Below, in pieces: positions 26,165 to 35,978 of a stretch of 64,000 nt of DNA. Below the pieces are notes generated by a model that was not told where the DNA came from, did not search any database, and saw only the letters and a list, made by a program, of their open reading frames with translations. Source of the DNA: Paenibacillus sp. MSJ-34 (GTDB taxonomy: Bacteria; Bacillota; Bacilli; Paenibacillales; Paenibacillaceae); NCBI RefSeq assembly GCF_018918005.1, contig NZ_JAHLPR010000011.1, positions 57,064 to 121,063 on the forward strand, written 5' to 3'. Numbering within the stretch: position 1 is the first letter of the stretch; each line of letters begins with the position of its first letter. A program made the translations under genes and the position numbers.

Positions 26165-28194
26165 ACCGCACCTCCCGACGCATGCTTTGCCTTAATTTCA
26201 AGCGCGTATACGGATGCGGGCCGCAGCGGGTATCCTCGCTGCCATGCGGCGGCAGGGACAAGGTTGGCCTTGCAGGCGATACGATTCGGCTCGAATACCG
26301 AATTGATATCGTCGAAGGAATCGCCTGTTATTTCGTATAAGATCGTTTCCGCGGAAGCCTCGAAAGACTGCAATCGAAGCTCGGCTTTCACTTCCTGCAA
26401 GCTGCGGTTGACGATAAAGACGGTGACGACGCTGCGGTCCTCATTCGTACAGGCCGCGATGTCCAAATCGGGAAGCGCATCCATCCCGATCGGCGTCGGC
26501 TTATTCGACAGGACGGAGAAGGTGCCGCACTCGACATCGACGGGAAGAAGATGCCGGATGTCCCGATTGGCGTAAAGCTTCAGCACTTCATAGGTCGGCG
26601 TTCCGTATACGGCAAGCGGTAACCCGCTCCAACCGGCCTCCTTCCCGCAATATTGATCGGCATAATAGTCGCCTACGCGGATGCATCCCCCGAGCCAGCC
26701 GTTCACCAAATCGGAGAAGCTGCCGATATGCACCGTATCGCTTAAGCGAATCATTTCATTCAAGTTGGCGGCGTTGGCAACCGCTGCGCCAAGCGTATGC
26801 TCGTTCGGCAGCCCTTTGCGAATCGTATTCGGATAGTACATCGTGTTGTACTCGGTGATAGCCAGCTTCACATGGCGATGCTTCGCATTCGATTGAATAT
26901 GCTCCACGGTCTGCCGAATATGGTAGCGCGTCCACTCCGGGAAAGATGCGATCGCCTTATAACGCTCCTCCGCCGGAGTGTCCCGGTTCATCCCGAAAGG
27001 TCCGTAGCCGTGATATAAATGCAGCGTTAAATAATCGATATGCTCGCCCGCGATATCAAGTACAGCCTTGTTCCATTCCTGGTCGGTATGCCCGCAAGCC
27101 AAGATCGAGACGGAAGGGTCGGCCTCCTTCATCGCTTGCACGAAGGAAACGCATCGTTCCGCGAACTCCTTGGCCGAACAAGTGCCGACCTGCCACGGAC
27201 CCCATACTTCGTTGCCGATCTCCCAATACCGGACCTGATACGGTTCAGGATGGCCGTTCGCCGCCCGCCGCGCTCCCATCGGCGTATCGACGCTTCCGTT
27301 GCAATATTCCACCCATTGCGCGGCTTCCTCGGGCGTACCCGATCCGTCGTTGACGCAGATGAGCGGCTCAACCCGCAGCTCCCGGCAAAAGCGGATAAAT
27401 TCGTCCGTGCCGAAATATTTGGAAGTCCACCCTCCCCACGCCTCGTTGTACATGACCGGTCTCTCCAGCACGGGGCCTATGCCGTGCTCCCAATGATAGG
27501 CGCTAATGTAATTGCCCGCGATTCTCATCATCCCTGCGTTCAGATCGCGCGCCATCTCTACCACCTCGCGTTTGACCATACCGATGCTGTCGGCGGGCAA
27601 GAGCGACACATGGTCAAGCCAGAGCATGCCGGTCGAGACGTGATCGGCCCATCTTGGGTGCTCGGCCGGAATATATACCCGAAGCTCGGCGTCGGCGCAT
27701 ACGCGGGATACGGGCAGACGCGCCTCGTATTCCCGCCAGTTATGGCTGACCAGTTCGACGCGCACCCGGCCGAGCGTATCCCCCGTGCGCCGGTCCGCCG
27801 CTTCGACGAACAAGTAGCGAAGCTCGACGGAAGCCCGTGCGACAAGTTGGACCGTGTACTCCATCGGTCCCTTCAAGGCAACCTTCTGCGCAATGCCGGC
27901 GTAGGCCTCGTCGTCGCTCAGCAAGCGGATCCGCTGCGCGCGGCCCGAATGTCTCGGGGCCGGCGCTTCCAGGGCGTATTCGGTATTGCGCCCGTTCGTA
28001 TAGGCAACCCAGCTTCCGGATACCGCTCTCTTCGTCTCGGCCTCGCTCTCGAAATCCATGTCTTTCACAGGAAAAGCGAGCATCGCGTCCATATGGTCCC
28101 GAATGTCCTCTACAAAATGCCCGAACAAGTAAGGATTGATCGTATGCTCGCTCGTTCGGCTGCAATCAATTGTAATCGTCGCGTTCGTTTTCAA
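26161..28194 (-). CDS. Alpha-L-arabinofuranosidase, family GH51
   Basis: A 678-residue intracellular enzyme. Motifs: INPYLFGHFVEDI near the N-terminus, a beta-sandwich insert (about 55-185), YWEIGNEVWGPWQ with the acid/base Glu and KLAITEYNTMYYP with the nucleophile Glu, then a C-terminal beta domain. It removes arabinofuranose from arabino-oligosaccharides. The start is TTG 28194 (LKTNATITIDCS), because ATGGAGG lies eight bases before it; the in-frame start at 28242 would place that site inside the gene. Upstream are the LplC-type permease genes; downstream it overlaps GH2. Confidence 0.92.
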   Translation of the reverse strand: MKTNATITIDCSRTSEHTINPYLFGHFVEDIRDHMDAMLAFPVKDMDFESEAETKRAVSGSWVAYTNGRNTEYALEAPAPRHSGRAQRIRLLSDDEAYAGIAQKVALKGPMEYTVQLVARASVELRYLFVEAADRRTGDTLGRVRVELVSHNWREYEARLPVSRVCADAELRVYIPAEHPRWADHVSTGMLWLDHVSLLPADSIGMVKREVVEMARDLNAGMMRIAGNYISAYHWEHGIGPVLERPVMYNEAWGGWTSKYFGTDEFIRFCRELRVEPLICVNDGSGTPEEAAQWVEYCNGSVDTPMGARRAANGHPEPYQVRYWEIGNEVWGPWQVGTCSAKEFAERCVSFVQAMKEADPSVSILACGHTDQEWNKAVLDIAGEHIDYLTLHLYHGYGPFGMNRDTPAEERYKAIASFPEWTRYHIRQTVEHIQSNAKHRHVKLAITEYNTMYYPNTIRKGLPNEHTLGAAVANAANLNEMIRLSDTVHIGSFSDLVNGWLGGCIRVGDYYADQYCGKEAGWSGLPLAVYGTPTYEVLKLYANRDIRHLLPVDVECGTFSVLSNKPTPIGMDALPDLDIAACTNEDRSVVTVFIVNRSLQEVKAELRLQSFEASAETILYEITGDSFDDINSVFEPNRIACKANLVPAAAWQRGYPLRPASVYALEIKAKHASGGAV

Positions 28195-28254
28195 AATAAA
28201 AGCCTCCATAAGTTCGTTAGTAATATTGGCTGCGTTTCGCAAACAACGGCGGAT

Positions 28255-29148
28255 TTATCCTTTGATCGACCCAATCATGACGCCTTTCACAAAATGACGC
28301 TGCACAAACGGATACATAACCAGGACAGGCAAACTGGAGACGATGATCACCGCATATTTGATGCTTTCGGCGAGCAAAATTTTATCCTCCAATCCGACGT
28401 TTGCGTCCACCGCATCGGACTGGCTGATCATCAAAATTTCGCGCAGCACAAGCTGAAGCGGATGCAAATCTTCGCTCCGGATATAGATGAGCGCGTTAAA
28501 GAACGAGTTCCAGTGGCCTACCGCATAGAACAGAACCATAACCGCCAGAATCGGTTTCGATAAAGGCAAAATGATGTGCGTGAGCAGCCGCCAATTCGAG
28601 CAACCGTCTATATGGGCGGCTTCCTGCAGTTCCCAAGGAATGCTCGATTGAAAATATGTCCTCATCACGATCAGATTGTACGTGGCGATCGCGCCGGGAA
28701 CGATGAGCGCCCACATCGTATCGACCATCCCCAAGTTTTTGACCAACAAATAGGTTGGAATCAGCCCTCCGCCGAAAAACATCGTAAGCGTAATGAACAC
28801 CATGATTGCATTGCGTCCGGGAAGATCCGGCCTCGATAGTGGATACGCCGCCAAGACCGTCATGATGATATTAATGACTGTGCCGACCGCTGTGTAGAGA
28901 ATAGTGTTGCGGTATCCGGTCCAAATTTTTGCGTTTTGCAAAATATTCGTATAGGCGTCCAAGTTGACCCCTTTGGGCAGCAGCCATACTTCCCCGTTCA
29001 ACACCTTCGCCGGATCGCTGAACGAAGCGCTGACAATAAAGAGCAGCGGATACAACACAATAGCGATAATCACTGCCGCTATGGCATACACGATCGCATC
29101 GAATACCCGTTCGCTCGAAGCGCTTCTTATTGTTGCTTGCTTGGACAT
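28255..29148 (-). CDS. ABC importer permease, LplC/YtcP type
   Basis: A 297-residue, six-segment permease with EAA loop LQEAAHIDGCSNWRLLTHIILPL. N-terminal MSKQATIRSASSERVFDAIVYA and the C-terminal VQRHFVKGVMIGSIKG ending are typical of LplC. It partners the LplB-type permease 16 bases upstream. Start ATG 29148 has GGGAGGG eight bases before it; the longer frame to 29199 overlaps the previous gene. Predicted cargo is an arabinose-containing oligosaccharide, from context. Confidence 0.92.
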   Translation of the reverse strand: MSKQATIRSASSERVFDAIVYAIAAVIIAIVLYPLLFIVSASFSDPAKVLNGEVWLLPKGVNLDAYTNILQNAKIWTGYRNTILYTAVGTVINIIMTVLAAYPLSRPDLPGRNAIMVFITLTMFFGGGLIPTYLLVKNLGMVDTMWALIVPGAIATYNLIVMRTYFQSSIPWELQEAAHIDGCSNWRLLTHIILPLSKPILAVMVLFYAVGHWNSFFNALIYIRSEDLHPLQLVLREILMISQSDAVDANVGLEDKILLAESIKYAVIIVSSLPVLVMYPFVQRHFVKGVMIGSIKG

Positions 29149-29164
29149 CGCTCGATCCCTCCCT

Positions 29165-30127
29165 TTACCATAAGCTCGTCTCCGACGTTCTGCGCGCAAA
29201 ACGATTGACGAGCAGCAGCAGCGTTAGATTGATGAGCGAGTTGAACAGCCCGATCGCAGCGGTATAGCTGTACTCCCCCTTTAAAATCCCCGTCGTATAG
29301 ACGAATGTGGAGATGACGTCGCTCGCTTCCAAATTCAAATTATTTTGCATCAACAAAATTTTCTCAAACCCAATGTTCATGAAATTTCCGATATCCAGGA
29401 TGAGCAGAATGACGATGACGGGAGCGATCCCCGGCATGGAAACATGCCATATGCGCTGCAGCCTCGTAGCCCCGTCCATCTTGGCCGCCTCGTATAGCTG
29501 CGGATTCACTCCGCTGAGGGCTGCGATATAAATAATCGATTGCCACCCCATATTTTGCCATATGTTCGATCCGATGAAGATCGTTTTAAACCAACCCGCT
29601 TCCTCCATGAAACGAATCGGCGTGCCGCCGAACAACTCGATCAGCTTATTGACGGGACCGCTTGTGGGCGAGAGGAATACCGTCAATATGCCGACGATGA
29701 CGACAACCGAAATAAAATGCGGGATGTACGTGATGTTTTGCAGCACTTTGCTGAATGTTTTGCTGCGAATTTCGTTAATGATCAATGCCAGCAAGATCGG
29801 TATCGGAAAAGCGATCAACAGCGAAAATAAATTGATGGACAACGTATTCCATAAGAGCCTCCAGAAATAATACGATTCGAAAAACCGTTCGAAGTGTTCG
29901 AAGCCCGCCCAGGCGCTGCCGAATATTCCTTTGGCCGGATTGAAATTTTTAAACGCGATTTGCAGCCCGTACAACGGGCCGTAGTGAAAGACCAAATACC
30001 AGGCGATCGGCAGCAGCAGCATGAGGTACAGGTCATACCGTTTCGCCATCTGTCTGAACAGGCGCGCCCCGCGTCTCGAAGCGGTTCGAGGCGGAGCGGC
30101 CGTCGCATTGGCTTGCGCGCTCTTCAT
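29165..30127 (-). CDS. ABC importer permease, LplB type
   Basis: A 320-residue permease with six membrane segments after a 28-residue basic N-terminal tail. Hallmarks: RYDLYLMLLLPIAWYLVFHYGPLYGLQIAFKNF and the EAA loop LYEAAKMDGATRLQRIWHVSMPG. AAGGAG stands nine bases before ATG 30127. With the downstream LplC-type subunit it makes the channel of the arabinoside importer; an ATPase gene is again absent and a general MsmX-type ATPase is expected. Confidence 0.93.
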   Translation of the reverse strand: MKSAQANATAAPPRTASRRGARLFRQMAKRYDLYLMLLLPIAWYLVFHYGPLYGLQIAFKNFNPAKGIFGSAWAGFEHFERFFESYYFWRLLWNTLSINLFSLLIAFPIPILLALIINEIRSKTFSKVLQNITYIPHFISVVVIVGILTVFLSPTSGPVNKLIELFGGTPIRFMEEAGWFKTIFIGSNIWQNMGWQSIIYIAALSGVNPQLYEAAKMDGATRLQRIWHVSMPGIAPVIVILLILDIGNFMNIGFEKILLMQNNLNLEASDVISTFVYTTGILKGEYSYTAAIGLFNSLINLTLLLLVNRFARRTSETSLW

Positions 30128-30161
30128 GGGAATCTACTCCTTATGCGTGATGGGATCGGCA

Positions 30162-31736
30162 TTATTTCTGCATCTTGTCATAGGCGTCCTGATACAGCTT
30201 CTCCAGCTCGTCGATTTTCATTTTCTTCAGCGTCGCCTGGAATTCGTCCCATTTATCGAAGCTAAGCGAACCGACAATAAATTTCGTACTTTGCTCCTCG
30301 TAATATTTGTCGATATCGTTGCGCAAGACGTTCACTTGCTGCGCGGTTTGCTCGTCAAACACCGGCGCCGCGTACTTAACCTTCGGCATGAACGGATCCA
30401 GCTTGTTTTGCGCTTCTTGTACCTGCGGAGGATTAATAAACGAGGCAACCTTGTCGCTAATAATGTGCGGCGCCCCTCCTCCGGCGTACGGCGTAATTTT
30501 CGCTTGATTCGTAATGTCCTCCAGAAAATCTTCTTTATAGTACGGAATTCCGTCCCTCAGCTCATAATGCTCGCCTTCCCGGCCGAATCTAAGCATGGTC
30601 GAGCCTTCGTCGCTATAGAAATAATCGATCCAACGCATCGTGACTTCCGGATATTTGTTGACGGAAGTGATGGCAAAGGCTCCGAAATCGCGCGCGATCG
30701 GCAATGCCTGGCTTTGCAGCCGGTCCCCGTGCGGGCCTGCCGGCGGCGCGATTCCGACATACTGATCCTGGATCGACAAGAAGTTATTATTCGTCTGGTC
30801 GAAGAAGAATCCCGCATTGCCCGACCCTTGCTTGGCCAAATATTGCGCTTCTTTATGCGAGAACACCTCCGGATCCAGCAGCTTCTCCTTGTACAGCTTG
30901 TTGAGATACATCAGCAGCTCTTTGTTCCGGTCGTTGCCCATCCAAATGTTGACTTTGTCGTTTTCAAGGTTGATATTGTAACCGAGCTGCAGATCCAGTC
31001 CGAACGACCCGCTCATCATATGAACGATCGGCAACCCTGCCCGTGCGGTCATCGGGATTTCATCCGGCTTTCCGTTTCCGTTCGGATCTTGATCCCGGAA
31101 CGCAACCAACACCTCGTACAGCTCTTCCGTCGTCTCCGGCTCCTTCAGGCCGAGCTTATCCAACCATTTCTTATTGATCCATTTCTTATCCGTACGCGCC
31201 GCTCCGAGCGTTACAATGCCCGGAATGGCATAGATATGGCCTTCCGGAGTCGTGATCCCCGCACGGATCTCCGGGTATTCCTCCATCAGCTTTTTTAGAT
31301 TGGGAGCGTATTGATCGATCAAATCCTCCAGCGGAATCAATTGACCTGCCGATCCGTAGCGGACCGCCTCGAGCGGCGAGATGCCGGAACGGAACAATGC
31401 ATCGGGAAGCTCGTTCGACGCGAACAGCAAGTTTTTCTTCTCCTGGAAGCCGTCCGTCGGCGCTTCGATAAATTCCACCTGCACATTGCTCATTTTCTCG
31501 TAATCCTGGAAAACGGGCATTTCCTTGAACGGACCGTTAACGGGCGCGATTCGAGTGAACATTTTCAGTTTGACCGGCTGGTCTACAATTGGAAATCCGG
31601 TTGCATTGACGGCATTCCCGGTTTGAGCGGCCGGCTCGCCCTCTTTGGTCGTACCGGCATTGGAACTGCATCCTGACACGATCAAACCGGATGCGATCAT
31701 CATGACGAGTGCATATCTTCCCCAGCGTTTACGCAT
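30162..31736 (-). CDS. LplA-type solute-binding lipoprotein
   Basis: A 524-residue lipoprotein with signal peptide and lipobox LIVSGC (Cys about residue 23). The large mature domain (KLKMFTRIAPVNGPFKEMPV, YAIPGIVTLGAARTDKKWIN, FGLDLQLGYNINLENDKV) is typical of LplA/YtcQ-type binding proteins of oligosaccharide importers. Start ATG 31736 (MRKRWGRY) follows GGGGG by ten bases. It is the first gene of the arabinoside operon, preceded by a promoter and cre site, with the two-component system directly upstream. Confidence 0.92.
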   Translation of the reverse strand: MRKRWGRYALVMMIASGLIVSGCSSNAGTTKEGEPAAQTGNAVNATGFPIVDQPVKLKMFTRIAPVNGPFKEMPVFQDYEKMSNVQVEFIEAPTDGFQEKKNLLFASNELPDALFRSGISPLEAVRYGSAGQLIPLEDLIDQYAPNLKKLMEEYPEIRAGITTPEGHIYAIPGIVTLGAARTDKKWINKKWLDKLGLKEPETTEELYEVLVAFRDQDPNGNGKPDEIPMTARAGLPIVHMMSGSFGLDLQLGYNINLENDKVNIWMGNDRNKELLMYLNKLYKEKLLDPEVFSHKEAQYLAKQGSGNAGFFFDQTNNNFLSIQDQYVGIAPPAGPHGDRLQSQALPIARDFGAFAITSVNKYPEVTMRWIDYFYSDEGSTMLRFGREGEHYELRDGIPYYKEDFLEDITNQAKITPYAGGGAPHIISDKVASFINPPQVQEAQNKLDPFMPKVKYAAPVFDEQTAQQVNVLRNDIDKYYEEQSTKFIVGSLSFDKWDEFQATLKKMKIDELEKLYQDAYDKMQK

Positions 31737-31779
31737 GAATTTGTAACCCCCATATTTCGTATTCGCCAAACAACAACGC

Positions 31780-31834
31780 TGTAAGCGTTTTCCGTTGGCG
31801 TGTGATTATTATAAGTCATCAGAAATGGGGGCAA
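31780..31834 (-). promoter_or_regulatory. Promoter and cre site of the arabinoside operon
   Basis: On the minus strand the -10 TATAAT (31808-31813) has a weak -35 TTTGCC/TTGCCC (31829-31835) 15-16 bases upstream. TGTAAGCGTTTTCC (31780-31793) is a near-perfect CcpA operator (cre) lying just downstream of the predicted start, where CcpA would block transcription when glucose is present. The low-quality -35 suggests an activator, probably the YesN-type regulator encoded upstream. Confidence 0.7.
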
Positions 31835-31917
31835 ATTATAATAATATGACTATTTACTCTACAATTTTTACAATCCCTCGACTCCGTGCCGCTTCTTTTC
31901 CGCGGTCGCGGACGGCT

Positions 31918-33582
31918 TCACTCCGCCTTCCCCCCGCCCAAGCCGTTCAGATACGCATGCGGCGTCATCCCGGTTACTTCCTTAAACACTTTGAAAAAAT
32001 AGTTGTGCGTAGAGAAGCCTACTTGACCGCTAACTTGTTTGATTGTATACTGGCCGCTCTCCAACAGCTTGCGGCTCGCCTCGATGCGGACTCGATTTAC
32101 ATATTCGGAAAAGGTCGATTGCGTCTCTTCTTTGAATATTCTGCTTAAGTACGAGGGATTCAGGCCGATGGCGCCTGCCGCCAGTTCCAACGTAATGTAG
32201 CCCGGATACTTTTCCAGAATCAGATCGATCGCCTGCGACACGTGGCGGGAATAGGGTCCGATCGCACGCTGCTGCCGCAGCAGTTTCAGCAAGCAGTCGT
32301 AATAGCGCTGCAGCCATTGCTCCAGTTCGCCTATATTATCGATCTTCCCCAAATCGCTGCGGGAAGGCAGCTCCCCCGTAACGGCTTCGGCCAAAGCCGT
32401 CGGCATCCCTCTCTTCCATGCTTTATCGCCGATATGCAACAACTCGCCGACGACCATCTGCACCGTATGGGAATGGATCGGCTGATGGCGAATGGAAACG
32501 AAGACGGAAGCAATCAATCGGTGCATGCCTTCCTTATCCAGCCTTTCGATGGCGAGCAGAAGCTGCTTCTGCTCCTCGATCGTCAAGGAAACGCGTTGAG
32601 TAAAGACGCTCGTTCCCCTTCCTTCCGCTTGATCCGGTTTCTCGGAAGACCTATGAGGCGCAGACCGCTCTGCAGAAGGGGGGAGGTCGAGCGCCCGTTC
32701 GGCCGAGCGGTAGCTGGAGCCAAGCTGCGGCAAGCTGCCGCACACATGCCCGACGGCATAGATGCATTTCAAATTCAAGAATAGCTCAAGCGAATGCCGA
32801 AGCTTGCTCATCAGTCTCCCGGCCTCGCTTGCGGCGGCATGTTCGCTGCGCTCCTTGAACGAGAACACGACAACCAAGCGACCGTCCCCCATATAAGCGA
32901 CAGACCGCTCGTGAATATCGCCCAAGCCCTGCTGCATCATGTCGACGGCTTGTTGAACCAGCCGGTTCGTCTGTACATCGCTGCAGGATTTCGTGAGCAA
33001 CAGGAACGGCACGATCTGCACCGCCGCCGCCGCGTAGCCGACCGCTTGTGCATACAAGCCGTTCTTCCGCGCATAGGCTTCCAGCTCCGTCGCCGCATCC
33101 GCCTTCCCTCTCACGAGATCCGCTATATAGTCGCGGATGAGGACGGGACTCATTCTCTCCGCTAATTGTTTGTGGGCCGCACGGCTTTCATGCATCCGAT
33201 CCTCCTGCTGCAGATCCCGGACCGCTTTGTTCAACATCGTTAACAGCGTCGCATCGTCCAAGCGATGCTTCAGCAAATAATCGACGGCTCCGTTCTTCAA
33301 GCTCTCCCGCACATAATCGTAATCGTCGTAACTGCTAAGCATGATCGTCTTCACGGAAGGGAACCTGTCCCGAATCGTTCGATGGAGCTCGACACCGTTC
33401 ATGTCGGGCATATTCACATCAATGATGGCGATATGAGGCGGAGATTGCTCGATCATTGTTAATGCCATTGCTCCGTTATACGCTTCGCCGCATATCTCGA
33501 AGCCATGCTTTCTCCAATCCAATAACGTCCCTAGATCGTTATGCACCAACGGTTCGTCATCAATCAGCATCACTTGAAACAT
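31918..33582 (-). CDS. YesN-type response regulator with AraC DNA-binding domain
   Basis: A 554-residue protein: receiver domain (1-120) with phospho-acceptor Asp in IAIIDVNMPDMNG and LLKHRL near the end, a long central region of unknown fold (about 130-430), and two AraC-type helix-turn-helix motifs (about 450-545; LELAAGAIGLNPSYLSRIFKEE, KQVSGQVGFSTHNYFFKVFKE). It should activate the adjacent arabinoside importer operon. Its ATG lies two bases after the stop of the histidine kinase gene, so the pair is co-translated. Confidence 0.92.
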   Translation of the reverse strand: MFQVMLIDDEPLVHNDLGTLLDWRKHGFEICGEAYNGAMALTMIEQSPPHIAIIDVNMPDMNGVELHRTIRDRFPSVKTIMLSSYDDYDYVRESLKNGAVDYLLKHRLDDATLLTMLNKAVRDLQQEDRMHESRAAHKQLAERMSPVLIRDYIADLVRGKADAATELEAYARKNGLYAQAVGYAAAAVQIVPFLLLTKSCSDVQTNRLVQQAVDMMQQGLGDIHERSVAYMGDGRLVVVFSFKERSEHAAASEAGRLMSKLRHSLELFLNLKCIYAVGHVCGSLPQLGSSYRSAERALDLPPSAERSAPHRSSEKPDQAEGRGTSVFTQRVSLTIEEQKQLLLAIERLDKEGMHRLIASVFVSIRHQPIHSHTVQMVVGELLHIGDKAWKRGMPTALAEAVTGELPSRSDLGKIDNIGELEQWLQRYYDCLLKLLRQQRAIGPYSRHVSQAIDLILEKYPGYITLELAAGAIGLNPSYLSRIFKEETQSTFSEYVNRVRIEASRKLLESGQYTIKQVSGQVGFSTHNYFFKVFKEVTGMTPHAYLNGLGGGKAE

Positions 33583-33584
33583 GC

Positions 33585-35390
33585 TCAGACCACCTCTTCT
33601 TTATCCGATTGATCCATACTCGATAGTTTAGGGAATGTAACCTCCACCTTCGTATACCGTCCCGGCTCGCTATACAGCTTCATGCCATACCGCTCGCCGT
33701 ACATGCGAACAATCCGCTCGTGCACGTTGCGAATTCCCATGCCGCTGAAGCGCGACGGAATCTCCTTCTTGTCCGTGTCCCCCAGCAGAAGATCCGCTTG
33801 CTCCTGCGTCATGCCTTGGCCGTTGTCGTTCACTTCGATTTTAAGATCGTTATGCTCCTCGTAGACGCGAATGAGCACGAATCCCCCATCCTCCGACGGG
33901 CCGACTCCATGAATGATTGCATTCTCCACGAGAGGCTGCAGCATCAGCTTCAGCACGCGGCACTCCAGCAAGGCTTCGTCCTCGACCTGAGTGTACACCT
34001 GGATCGGCTCCATATACTTGTACTTCTCGATGGATACATAGCTGGATACATAGTCCAACTCTTCCCGCACCGTAATAAATTCATTTGAATTTCCGAGTAC
34101 GCCCCGCATCAATTCGATTAACGAGCCGGACACCTCTTCGATATTGGGGGCCCCATTCAGTTTGGCCAAATACTTGATCGTGTTGAGCGAATTATAGAGA
34201 AAATGCGGACGAATCTGCGCCTGCAGCGCGGTTAGTTCGGCCTCGCGCTTCTCTTTCTCGCTAATCCGGATCCCTTCCAGCAGCCGCTTCAGTTCTTCCA
34301 CCATACTGACGAAGACACGGTACAACTGCCCGACCTCGTCCTTCGTTTTAATTTCCGTTTTCGGGAACGTCAAATTTCCGTCTTTCACGAACATCATCAT
34401 CGATCTCAGCCGCCGAATATTGATCGTGATCCGGGACGACACCTGCAGCGATCCGATCAAGACGACGATAAAAACGATGATCGATATTTCCGCCATCAAA
34501 TTGCGGATTCTGGTAGATTCGCTAAGCAGGGAATCCATCGGAATGAGCGCCAATGTAGTCCAGCCTGTATAATCGGATATGCGGCTGACGACGATGTAGG
34601 ATCTTCCTTCGATCATCTTTTCTACCGCGTGGCCGATTCCCGCAAATTCCTGATTAATGTTGACAACGGTCTCGATGGAAGGAGCGTAAGAGGATGGCGC
34701 CGATTCGGATTGGTAGACGAATCCGTTCTCCTCGTCCAACACATACAGCATGCTGTCTGCGGTCGGCTTCACGCCATACGTTTTTTTGATGAAATCATAA
34801 TTCAAATCCACCATGACCACGCCGATCGTCTCGCGATTATAACGAATCTCGCGGCCGACGGTGATTGCCTCCATCTCCCCGCCTGTCGGCTTGAAGTAGG
34901 CGTGACGCGAACCGTTGCGGAGCATATAATCCATCATCGGCGTTCCGAGCACGGTACGGTCGATCCATGGGCCTCCGGTGAAGAATACTTTGCCGTTCAA
35001 GCCGACAACGGCAATCCGTGTAATATACGGCTTATAATCGATTAAGCCCGATAGAAATTCATTAATCCGCTTCTGCTCTTGAAACCATTCGTAGCTGATC
35101 TCCTCCGTAGGGCTCAACACCGTATCGATGACCGTATTTTTGCTGGACACAACGACCGTGTTCAACCGGTTTATTTCCTCCAGCATCACATTGAGCGACT
35201 CATCCGCTTGCCGGATGCTGTCCGCTACCGAAGTAACCGCGTTATGCTTGATCGTCTCGCGCATGTTCATATAGACGATGCCGGTAATAGAGACGATCGA
35301 GAGAAGGGTGACGAGGCCGAATGCGAGAAATATTTTTCCTTGAATGCTCAATGCAGGCGATATCAACCTTAGAAGATTCGTAAACTTCAT
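33585..35390 (-). CDS. YesM-type sensor histidine kinase
   Basis: A 601-residue membrane kinase: TM1 at about 16-38, an extracellular Cache-like sensor (about 40-295), TM2 at about 300-322, HAMP (about 325-375), His_kinase dimerisation domain with LQAQIRPHFLYNSLNTIKYL (phospho-His) and HATPase with LVENAIIHGV and GMGIRNVHERI. It probably senses an arabinoside outside, directly or through the LplA-type protein. A cre-like sequence is about 40 bases upstream of the start. Confidence 0.93.
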   Translation of the reverse strand: MKFTNLLRLISPALSIQGKIFLAFGLVTLLSIVSITGIVYMNMRETIKHNAVTSVADSIRQADESLNVMLEEINRLNTVVVSSKNTVIDTVLSPTEEISYEWFQEQKRINEFLSGLIDYKPYITRIAVVGLNGKVFFTGGPWIDRTVLGTPMMDYMLRNGSRHAYFKPTGGEMEAITVGREIRYNRETIGVVMVDLNYDFIKKTYGVKPTADSMLYVLDEENGFVYQSESAPSSYAPSIETVVNINQEFAGIGHAVEKMIEGRSYIVVSRISDYTGWTTLALIPMDSLLSESTRIRNLMAEISIIVFIVVLIGSLQVSSRITINIRRLRSMMMFVKDGNLTFPKTEIKTKDEVGQLYRVFVSMVEELKRLLEGIRISEKEKREAELTALQAQIRPHFLYNSLNTIKYLAKLNGAPNIEEVSGSLIELMRGVLGNSNEFITVREELDYVSSYVSIEKYKYMEPIQVYTQVEDEALLECRVLKLMLQPLVENAIIHGVGPSEDGGFVLIRVYEEHNDLKIEVNDNGQGMTQEQADLLLGDTDKKEIPSRFSGMGIRNVHERIVRMYGERYGMKLYSEPGRYTKVEVTFPKLSSMDQSDKEEVV

Positions 35391-35429
35391 AGCGGGAGGT
35401 CTCCTTTACGATCATAGGCATTTGATTGG

Positions 35430-35444
35430 TGCAAGCGCTTTCCA
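35430..35444. promoter_or_regulatory. Second cre-like site, upstream of the histidine kinase
   Basis: TGCAAGCGCTTTCCA fits the CcpA operator consensus TGWAARCGYTWNCW at all but one position (C for W) and lies 40 bases upstream of the kinase start. It suggests the regulator genes are also under catabolite control. Confidence 0.6.
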
Positions 35445-35558
35445 TTTCGCACATTAACAAAATGACAATAAAAAATTATGCGGCAGTTATAATTTTTTAA
35501 TAATATCATAATTCGAGGAGATTGTGTTGTCGAGACCACCTAACATTTTGCTAATTAT

Positions 35559-35588
35559 AAAAAAAGAACCCTTGAATAAACAAGGGTT
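35559..35588 (-). terminator. Terminator, second of a tandem pair after rpsR
   Basis: A perfect eight-base stem AACCCTTG (35567-35574) / CAAGGGTT (35581-35588) with loop AATAAA is followed on the minus strand by a run of seven T after a C. Confidence 0.85.
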
Positions 35589-35609
35589 GAGAAGCGCCGC
35601 TGAGCGCAA

Positions 35610-35659
35610 CAAAAAAGGACTGTCCCTCAAGTCCATGGAAAGACCTGCAGGAACAGTCC
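35610..35659 (-). terminator. Terminator directly after rpsR, repeated family
   Basis: GGACTGT (35617-35623) pairs with ACAGTCC (35653-35659), and seven T follow on the minus strand. The right arm and flank (AGACCTGCAG.., TCCCTTGATTGG) match the terminator behind the GH2 gene at 24334-24388. Confidence 0.8.
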
Positions 35660-35675
35660 CTTGATTGGGTATCGA

Positions 35676-35957
35676 TTATTCCGTTGTGTACGGCAACAAT
35701 GCGATTTGACGCGCGCGTTTCACGGCGATCGTCAGCAAGCGTTGATATTTCGCGCTTGTTCCAGTGACGCGGCGAGGAAGAATTTTTCCGCGCTCGCTAA
35801 TAAATTTACGAAGCAAATCCGTATCTTTATAGTCAATGTGAGTAATTTTGTTCACTGTGAAGTAGCACACTTTACGGCGTTTGTTGCGTCCGCCGCGGCG
35901 GCCTCCGAATTTTTTCTCGCCGCGCTCTTCATTGCCTTCTCTTTGCTTGAAGCTCAT
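35676..35957 (-). CDS. rpsR: 30S ribosomal protein S18
   Basis: A 93-residue basic protein with the S18 core [38 protein letters not shown]. It has a slightly longer Gly/Arg-rich N-terminus than the Bacillus homologue. It forms a dimer with S6 on the small subunit. Last gene of rpsF-ssb-rpsR, followed by two tandem terminators. Confidence 0.97.
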   Translation of the reverse strand: MSFKQREGNEERGEKKFGGRRGGRNKRRKVCYFTVNKITHIDYKDTDLLRKFISERGKILPRRVTGTSAKYQRLLTIAVKRARQIALLPYTTE

Positions 35958-35978
35958 CCGTATTCAGTCCTTTCGTTC

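Noticed and set aside
27040..28563. 507-codon plus-strand frame opposite the GH51 gene
   Set aside because: Shadow of GH51 and the permease; no domain signature.
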